A DNA stretch of 64,000 nt from Eutreptiella sp. 'Long Island Sound 2002' (lineage: Eukaryota > Euglenozoa > Euglenophyceae > Eutreptiales > Eutreptiaceae). The notes under the pieces were generated by a model, which saw nothing but the letters and a program-made list of their open reading frames with translations, ran no database searches and was not told where the DNA came from. The stretch lies in assembly GCA_964036045.1 (NCBI GenBank), contig OZ038380.1, positions 13,413,629 through 13,477,628 of the forward strand, written 5' to 3'. Shown in pieces: positions 57,028 through 64,000 of the stretch. How positions within the stretch are numbered: position 1 is the stretch's first letter; the number at the start of each line of letters is the position of its first letter. The translations under genes and the position numbers were made by a program.

Positions 57028-58395
57028 TTAAGAAGCTTCGAATGCCAGTTGTGCGAATGTGGTGCTGTATGATACTACAATCTCTGGACAGGGTTTTGTC
57101 TTCGAATTTGTGAAGTGTCTATGTATTGGAGCCCCGTCTAAAGATCCTGCGGGTTTGTCGATTTGGGATTTTGGATTTTCGAGAAACAAGAGGAACAAGA
57201 GTACAAGAGAGTCCCCAACCAACAAACCACAACACTTGTCCGTACAGACCTCAACGTTGTGCTGCACCAAGCTCTCCAGAGCCAACAACTTGATCGACTT
57301 CTCCTTGTGCAAATTGTCAAGTTCCACTTCGCACATGAGAACTTCTGCCAGGTCCTCGTACTCCTGGTAACTGCACGTGGGAGGTTGTTGCTCTTCGGTT
57401 AACTTGTGCCAACTTTTCTTCTTCGGTCCAACTCTCTGGTGGATATTCACATCCGCCTCATATCCTCACTCACTGCAAAAAGCGTCTTCCTCATCACTGT
57501 TGCTTCTTGTTCCTGACATACCTTCTTCTTTCTCAAGAGTCACTTTGGAATAGGTGTCTTCTTTCGGTGTCGTTGGGAGCGTTGACGAGGACAGTCCCAT
57601 CGTGGTCTTCAGCTCTTCTACTGACCACCCACGGTTCATCTTCGTCAACCACTTCACTGTGGCCTCGTGCAGCTCCTCTATGGGTATCTGCATCAATGCT
57701 CCATCAAATAAACTTATCACACTCCCCCAATTTGGAGCTGCAAGTGGTTTGCTCGCCCCATCGGGGACATATAGGGTACAATCGGGTAAAGGCACTCGTT
57801 GCACTGTCAGTCGGTCCAGCAGTCTTCTCCATCCGCGGCTTTCACCTACAGGTCCCCACTCTGGAGTAACCAAGACCACTTTTGCGCGATCAAGCACAAC
57901 TTTCGCCAAACATTTGTAAAGGTGTGACCAGGGAGGGTTTGCCCATAGTGTCCCCATCAACCCCCACGAGTAATGGTAGCAACTGTTCTTCTCAGTACAA
58001 TAGAGCCCTTCGACTGCATTCACTGTATTTGCATACAGGTCGACTTCTGGGTTACATCTGAGCTCCAGCAAAGCATCTTCTCGTATGTTGGATACCAGTC
58101 TGTACGACTCCTTGTTCCCCATGCGGAGCTGGACCTTCGGTGTCTCATGTAAGCCTTCCACTCGCCTTTCCAGACTCACCAGGTTTATTTCTTCTCCCTT
58201 CTTGACCAAGAGCTTCGCTGCGCTGAACAAACAGCCAATAATAACACCTGGGTTCTGTCTCGGAAAATTCATACCAATACACACGTCAAAGGCCGTCGTG
58301 TTCAGGCATACATATTTGTGCGGCAGCTTGAATGTCCCCAAGTCCACTTGAACTGTCGTCTCTCCTTCTGAATACTCATAGTTCCCATTGCCCAC
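57028..58395 (-). pseudogene. Element E Pol fragment with Dam-like module
   Basis: Minus-strand frame from about 58395. It begins with the second half of a retropepsin-like domain (TTAFDVCIGMNF, about 58290). A Dam-like methyltransferase module follows: EVDLYANTVNAV (about 58045) and LWANPPWSHLY (about 57945), then KVVLVTPEWG (about 57880). The NPPW motif matches the catalytic D/N-PP-Y/F/W of N6-adenine methyltransferases. TGA at 57466 interrupts the frame, which stays plausible to about 57220 (HKLTEEQQPPTCSY). No RT follows. Confidence 0.7.
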
Positions 58396-58514
58396 CTTGA
58401 TAGCACAAAAATTTTGTAATCTGGAGACTTCACCAGACGACTTGCACAGATAGAATCAGTTGCCCCTGTACCAAAAATTCCTTGCCTGGTCACGCCATCA
58501 AGTTCCACATCCAT
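58396..58514 (-). pseudogene. pro: Element E protease, N-terminal half
   Basis: Follows gag in the same frame after TGA 58515. It reads ELDGVTRQGIFGTGATDS; the active-site triplet is GTGA where retropepsins have DTGA, so the catalytic Asp is lost. A frame change between about 58395 and 58440 separates it from the rest of the domain. Confidence 0.6.
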
Positions 58515-60467
58515 TCATAACCTGTGACCCTCTCGGGTCGCTGCTTGAAGCAGTTCAATGACGTTCTCCACTTCCGCGGCCATCACTCTCTTCCTCTTTC
58601 GATCGTTTCCTTCCTCTTCAGGCTCTTCCTTCTTCTTTTCTTCTGCTTTGCCTTTTCCTTTGCCTTTTCCTCTTCCTTTCTTCGGTTCATCTTTTCCTGC
58701 TGCTGTGTTTCCAAATTTTCCACGCAACTCTTCAAGCACCTTCTCTGGATCTTCAAACCCATTCTGCTTCAGAAAGTGGATCAGCCTCTCTCGGCGCTGT
58801 TGCTTCTGCAGCTTGAAGCAGTGGTCCGAATAGTGGTTGGTCTTGCCACAGTGCTTACACTGTATTCGTGCTCGGAACTCGGCAATTAGCTGCTCTGCAT
58901 CAAGGGTCATGCGCTTGCCTCGTCCTCCTTTGCCTTTTCCTCTGCCTTTTCCTTTGCCTCTCGTTTCCTCAGGTTTGGCGGCAGTCCTCTCCAAGGGAAA
59001 AGCGTTGGTCGACAGCTCCTGCCTCAGTGCTTCTAAGGCTTCGATCAGAACCAATTTATCCGTATCCTTTGGCACGCCTTTCCCTGTCTTCTCTTTTTCC
59101 ATCCTTCTCAGGGTAGCGGTTCTTCCTCCATGACCTCTTGACTCCTGCACATGTTTCAGGGAAACTGAGAAGGTCGCTCTCTCTCGAAGTAGTATGCTCA
59201 GTGTGTCATAGTCGTGCAAGTATGGCGAAAGGTTTGGATATTCTGCCCACTTCATGAATGTCTTGTCATTCACCCTGGAGGCCAGCTCTAATAATTTCCG
59301 TAGATCGGATATTGCGTTCGGACTGAATTTCTCGAATACTTTGTCCAATTCGTTCAACAAGTTCTCGATTTGCGCTGGCTTCGGGTCTGCCGGTAGATGT
59401 CCTATTTTCGCCAACTCGCCCCTCAGGCTCAAGTCGGTTTCAATCTCTGGATAGAGTGGCTTGAGTGGATCAAAGAAATCTTCCAAGGACTTCGCTTTCT
59501 TGAGACAATTTTCTGCACGCAACTTGACATCAGGTTTCTTGATCCCTTCTATTAGGAACGCTGCTTTGACTTTGTCCTTGCATTTGGTCTTGCCTGTCAA
59601 TACCAAATACCTCGCGAATGTTACTGAGAATCTTTCGACGTCTTTCCCTTCGAAGGCTGGTATCTCCATTTTCATGGAACTTTTGGTCTGGTCTTCATCA
59701 TCGTCATCTGACCATTCAGTCAAGCCCATGTTCTCATTGCAACTTTCTTTCAGTCGCTCGAAGGCCTTCACGCTTCGTGGTACAAATGGAGATTCTGCCA
59801 GAGGTCTTATGCATCCTGAAGGACCGATCAGACTCAAGACTCAGACCTTCTTCTCCAAATTTTTTATCTCGTCTGTCATCGGCTTCAGCATACCTCGTAG
59901 TGCTTCGATAAAGTCCCCTTCGCGCGTCTCCGTCTTCGAAAGCTTCTCGTCGTGATCCCCCGTTGGTAACGGGGCGTAAGCTGGATATTCGCAAGTCTTT
60001 GCAGGTTCTGAGAAGTCAACTCCTTTCTCTTTGCCGGTTCGTTTGACTTTCGGTTTTCCTTTCCCTTTCTCGCGACGCCTTGCTCTGATCGCTTCGCTTT
60101 TCTTCCGCACGGCATCGTCGATCGATTTGAGGAACTCTTCGTACTCTTCCATCTCTGAATGCGTCCACTTGTCCTCTTCTTCGTCTTCAGCTCAATCTTT
60201 GAAATCCGAAGCTGGACCCGAAGACGATTCACCCGTCTCGAACGCGTCGTCAAATTTCGGTTCTTCAGGTTCGTCGGGTGTGTGCATTCTTTCTTCGTGA
60301 ACTTCATCGCTCTCCTTGACGCCTGATTCTTCTTCGCTGTCTTTGTCCTTCATGACGCCTGACTTTTCTTCGTCACTCAAGACACCTCCGTCATCATGTG
60401 CATCGTCGCTGACGCGCGAGGCGTCTTTCGACCTACTCCTCTTCGCCCCACTGCTCGTTGCATCCAT
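58515..60467 (-). pseudogene. gag: Element E Gag
   Basis: A single frame from ATG at 60467 to TGA 58515, broken by TGA at 60192 and 59841. The N-terminal part is acidic and basic in turn (a KGKGKPKVKRTGKEKG stretch near 60060). The central part (59640-59100) is the helical capsid-like region with IPAFEGKDVERFSVTF. A canonical zinc knuckle CKHCGKTNHYSDHC (about 58820-58860) and a long Lys/Gly tail (RGKGKGKGKAEEKKK) mark the nucleocapsid. No TAA or TAG interrupts the frame. The TGA at 58515 could be decay or a gag-pro boundary like the UAGs of A and B. Confidence 0.75.
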
Positions 60468-60551
60468 TCGTTGCCGTAATCGCGTGACCTTCTGAGTTGC
60501 ACGAGTTGTTAATGATTTCGCTTTCGTGCAGGTCCCAGGTCTTCGCGAACT

Positions 60552-60564
60552 GCGTCTGCTACCA
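60552..60564 (-). promoter_or_regulatory. Primer-binding site of element E
   Basis: Minus strand TGGTAGCAGACGC, one mismatch from the 13-mer of A, B and C. An LTR should extend to the right; its end was not found. Confidence 0.6.
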
Positions 60565-60565
60565 A

Positions 60566-61489
60566 TGTTGATTGTTGCTTTTGGGCTGCGCCTCCTGCTC
60601 TACTCACCAAAATATGTTACGGAAATAAACCAAGAACTCGACTTGAAGGTGGAGACAGCGAAGCAACGGATAAGGATCGTGACAACCAGAAGAATGGGAT
60701 ACAATAACATGTGGGACTGCAGTACAAAGACAGTGCTGTGAATTGACATTGCATCGCCTTTATCACGTGCCTGCATGCTTCGGAATCACAGAACAAAGGG
60801 CAGAAAATGGCTTAACTTGAAAACCATGCCAAATGAAAAGATAGTAAAACAGACGATCAAAAATCAGATTCCCCATATCAAAAATAGGTGGAATATCACA
60901 TTTTATGTCTTCAAATAATTTTCTGTGCCTCAGCATAAAATAAATTCGTGACTGCAGAACTCAGTAGGAACTGCCCTTACGATGTCAGAACTCAGTAGGA
61001 ACTGGCATACTCTGGTCTCATGCACTCCACCACCAAAATGACCAAAAATGGGCCCCGACACCAAAATTGAGTATGATGGATCAATATATGCGGAATTTTA
61101 TGGCGGTTTCAAATATGCAAATGGTGTTTTGATAATTCAGCGATATGTGTGAGAAATTCAGCTTTTTCTGATCAGGCTGAGCGCCGTCATGCATAACAAT
61201 AGAGCATAACCAAAATAGGTGTTCACCATGCCTCCACCTAACTTATGTTCATTCCTAGACCAAGTATCATAGCCTCAAGCTCAAAGATAATCAAACAAAC
61301 AAGCTATCAGTCTCATCCTGGGTTAGTGGGGGTGGGCTGACCACTGCCCTCAGCAAAAGATGCCTCAGGGGTCTCAACAATACTGGGGGGTTGGACAAAT
61401 GATCAGATGATTAGAAACGGATCCCCCAATCAATCAAAAGCATTAAAGCAAAAATGACTTAAATGATGGGCTAGGTACTATTTTCAACA
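60566..61489. other. LTR-like and unassigned sequence right of element E
   Basis: Begins TGTTGATTGTTGC, probably the inner end of the 5' LTR of element E. The rest has no recognisable gene. The right end (TTTTCAACA) is next to a C-run and may be the end of a different, copia-type LTR. Confidence 0.35.
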
Positions 61490-61498
61490 CTCCCCCAG
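61490..61498 (-). promoter_or_regulatory. Possible copia-type polypurine tract
   Basis: Minus strand CTGGGGGAG followed by TGTTGAAAATAG, the layout typical of Ty1/copia 3' LTR junctions. Only a short interior is visible and no copia protein was found. Confidence 0.35.
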
Positions 61499-63484
61499 AC
61501 TGAGAACTCATCGAGGACGAAGGCTTTGTAGGTGTACCGTGGTGCTTTAAGCGTTTCCAGTCTCAATCTTGCGCAAAATTGCTGCAGAGTGACATCAGTG
61601 ACAATTACTAATCTTGGTCATCAATGAATCCATTGAGCATGGATTAGGCAAGAATCAAGGCTCCAACACTGGCACTGCAGCCAATAAGGCCTGTTGTGTG
61701 ACGTCTCTGTAGTCTTCATTTCTTCTCTTTCGTTTTCTTTTTTGGCCTTTTTGGTTTCTATCCGTTTTATATGACGTCTACATGGGGTGAAACACTTTTT
61801 TTTTTTCAACAAGGCCTTTGTCTGCTTAAATTTTTGATTTGTTTTAGAAATGCATGCAATTTTTTACCCACTTGCATTTTCTGAGTAATTCATTATTTCT
61901 TTACTCCGCATCACGAAGAAAGATGGACACTGCACTGAGCTGCAGTTACTTTTAGTACACCACGAACCGTTTCTCGACGAGTTTAAGCCACCACGCTGCT
62001 TGACTCAGGCTACAAACGCTTATCTTATTGGTGAAACCTTCGGAAAAGATGACAAAAATGGGTGTTGATGAAGTCATCATTTTCCCTGCACCTACATCTT
62101 TATCATAGGGCACTATCATAGGAAACAAACAGATCTAGTAACGCCTTGGCCCACAATAGATGACTTTCCTTTTGTGAGTCACACTCCTGATTGCTGGCGG
62201 CCATTCATAAGGCTTTCGCCCGTGATGGCAAGTAGTTTGGCCAGAGCTGGGCTTGCTCGAGCTCTTGATTTGGGTGCCAGTCCTTGCCCCGCCCTAACGC
62301 TTTCAGCCCTTTGATGATGCGCACCTAGATGACGAGCTCGTTCTTTTGGTTTGGCTTACATCGCTGTTGCATGCTGCTTTGTAGGACGGCCGAAGTTGGC
62401 TTTTGTGACAAAAAGGCTTGGGCGTAGGCTCCGTTGGTTATGCTTCGTTGCTTGGTTTACAGACCGCGTATCATAGCGTGTGCTAGCATCTGATTTCTTG
62501 GAAAAACTTGAGACACGGATGGCAAACCTGGCAGCAAAAATTGGTGGTGAATTTGGATGGAGCCTCTCAGGTGCAATTGCACCACAAAATGCCTAGTAAA
62601 TGACAAAAGCGACGCGACCATGCCAGATGACATACACATCGCCACTCGATGCCTGGCGTCAAGGGTACAAGAGGCCTCCTTCACGCCTCCACCTCTGCAT
62701 GGCACCACACTAAGGTTTGGAACCGGTTTGTTCCAAAAATAACCGATTTTCGATGATTACCCACAACATAATCGAGTACTCCAACTACATGCCATGAAGA
62801 TACTCAGTTGATTGCAATGATTGTTTTTCAAAGGATAACTTATTGATCAAAAGGCCCGAATTTTCACAAAGCAGATAGCAAGCCGGAAAAAACTGCTGCA
62901 AGAGATGTAAAATTGTTAAATTTTCTCCAAACAGCCTCTCTTCCTGATTTTTAGAAGAAAACGGCAGGTGTTTATTAGTGAACTTTTTGTTCATCATACA
63001 TGATACCTCTATTTCATTGGTTTGTAGTTCCGTTCAAAACAATGAGTTTGACCACTTGTCTTCCGAATCAGATCCAATGAATCAGATTGTAAAAGCAATT
63101 GCCAACCTCAGACCACACAGTGTGTTCTGGTAAATTCTCCCGTTCCTTCGCGGTGCTTGTCACACTTCTTTGTCTTACCAATGACTCGGCGGCACCGGTC
63201 TGGACATGTATTGCGTCACGTGGATCCGGGACCGAACAATCTGCCGTGGAGGGAGGCTTTGGTGGGGGTTTGGGTTGTTGAGGTGTGCTTGCAAGCTTTT
63301 TTTGGAGGTTCGTGACCATTTTCAACCACACCCCACAGGGCTACTATGCCGCGCGAGTACTCAGTATAAAATGGAAAAACGGAAAGTTTGGGATCTCTCC
63401 TGGTATTCAGATTCAAAGATGGTGCACGGTCACCTATCGTTTGTTCTTCTTTCCTTTCATACAGTTAATGGCACGGCCACCAAC
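61499..63484. other. Unassigned AT-richer region
   Basis: About 2 kb without a convincing gene. A minus-strand frame at 63068-63331 (88 codons, Pro-rich middle PQQPKPPPKPP) could be an exon or element fragment, but it has no recognisable domain. A poly-T run lies near 61796-61806. Confidence 0.4.
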
Positions 63485-63699
63485 TGCGATGGGGACACTT
63501 TACACTGCCAAAAAGCCCCTCATATATGGCGATGGGGACACCTTGCACTGGCAAAAAGCCCCTCATATATGGCAACGGGGACACTTTGCACTGCCAAAAA
63601 GCCCCTCATATATGGCGATGGGGACACTTTGTACTGCCAAAAAGCCCCTCATATACGGTGATGGGGACACATTGCACTGCCAAAAAGCCCCTCAGCGGC
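63485..63699. repeat. 43-bp tandem repeat, five units
   Basis: Units share GATGGGGACAC...CTGCCAAAAAGCCCCTCATATAT and start at 43-bp steps (GAT/AAC at 63488, 63531, 63574, 63617, 63660). Because 43 is not a multiple of three, each frame reads all three phases in turn; plus-strand frames are open through most of it. Confidence 0.93.
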
Positions 63700-64000
63700 A
63701 ACGCGGCGGCGTTTTTTTGGTGCACAATTTCTTCCTAGAAATTTGAAATTTCAAAATGGTTTCAATAGAGCATTTCAATGTTACTTATTTCTCTGAACTG
63801 TGTGCCAGTATGTAGCTTACAATAATAGTCCCTTTGGTGTGCACAAATGCTAGAACATCCGTGCATAAATCTGCCTTACCTTGTTTTGAAGACTTATTTA
63901 AAAAAACGAATTTTGTCAGATAATAGTGTTCAAAGTAAGCGGGTTTCCCGATTCCTTGCCCTTCACGTTGTTGCAACCATGAAGAAAGAGGCCTTGCTAG
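63700..64000. other. Window end, nothing recognised
   Basis: AT-rich sequence with no gene, repeat or RNA that I can support. Confidence 0.4.

Larger units (their letters stand above)
57028..60565 (-). mobile_element. Element E: decayed Ty3/gypsy fragment (gag, protease, Dam-like module)
   Basis: A minus-strand element starting from a primer site at 60552-60564. Gag and protease follow in one frame with TGA codons, then a frame change, then the Dam-like module. RT and integrase are missing on the left, where the LTR-like end of element C is reached. It is the third element in the window with the protease plus Dam-like arrangement. Confidence 0.75.

Noticed and set aside
36702-60194. TGA reassigned to a sense codon such as Trp in the nuclear code
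   Set aside because: Reading TGA as Trp gives plausible proteins at several sites (for example 38313 and 44384), but element A pol has 1,700 codons with Trp always as TGG and no in-frame TGA, and the paralogue comparison shows CGA as the source of two TGAs.

Overview
The window reads as a transposon graveyard from a eukaryotic nuclear genome. I see no operons, Shine-Dalgarno sites, rRNA genes or certain host genes. Chromodomain Ty3/gypsy retrotransposons, an APE-type LINE, a PIF/Harbinger-like DNA transposon and signs of CpG-methylation decay all point to a eukaryote. The primer-binding sites match the 3' end of an initiator-Met tRNA of the CTCTGCTACCA type, not the common land-plant type. 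An alga or other protist is possible, but the species cannot be named from the sequence.

Layout. (1) 1-1191 and 11991-15190: a C/A-rich degenerate repeat tract, split by element A. (2) Element A, 1192-11985, +: a complete, young Ty3/gypsy chromovirus with 532-bp LTRs, AAACC target duplications and an in-frame UAG between gag and pol. (3) A C-rich LINE, about 15.19-42.04 kb, +, split at 17375/35060 by element B. (4) Element B, 17376-35059, -: a 17.7-kb chromovirus with 2.3-kb LTRs and again an in-frame UAG between gag and pol. Its pol is split by a 4.5-kb DNA transposon (23504-28043) whose ends are built from CCTGTCGC minisatellite. (5) 42.04-42.82 kb: spacer with a tRNA-like SINE head. (6) Element C, from its primer site at 42819, +: decayed pol without upstream gag, then a large unrecognised coding region. 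A 1.65-kb deletion derivative of the same DNA transposon interrupts that region at 48808-50458. (7) 51.2-55.25 kb: a B-family LTR remnant (D), itself split by a 2.4-kb non-autonomous LTR element (F). (8) 55.25-56.42 kb: a second copy of the unrecognised gene, then a polypurine tract and the start of an LTR at 56953. (9) Element E, about 57.0-60.56 kb, -: a decayed gag-protease-methyltransferase-like fragment. (10) 60.57-64 kb: mostly unassigned sequence with a possible copia-type LTR end and a 43-bp tandem repeat.

Themes. Elements A, B and E each carry, between protease and RT, a module resembling the phage/Dam N6-adenine methyltransferase fold. A and B share the gag-pol arrangement and the bases after the stop (TAG-R-GGAGC). 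Almost all premature stops in the decayed elements are TGA; where paralogues can be compared, they come from CGA, as expected from deamination of methylated CpG. The insertions can be ordered by nesting, and two empty or rejoined target sites can be read directly.
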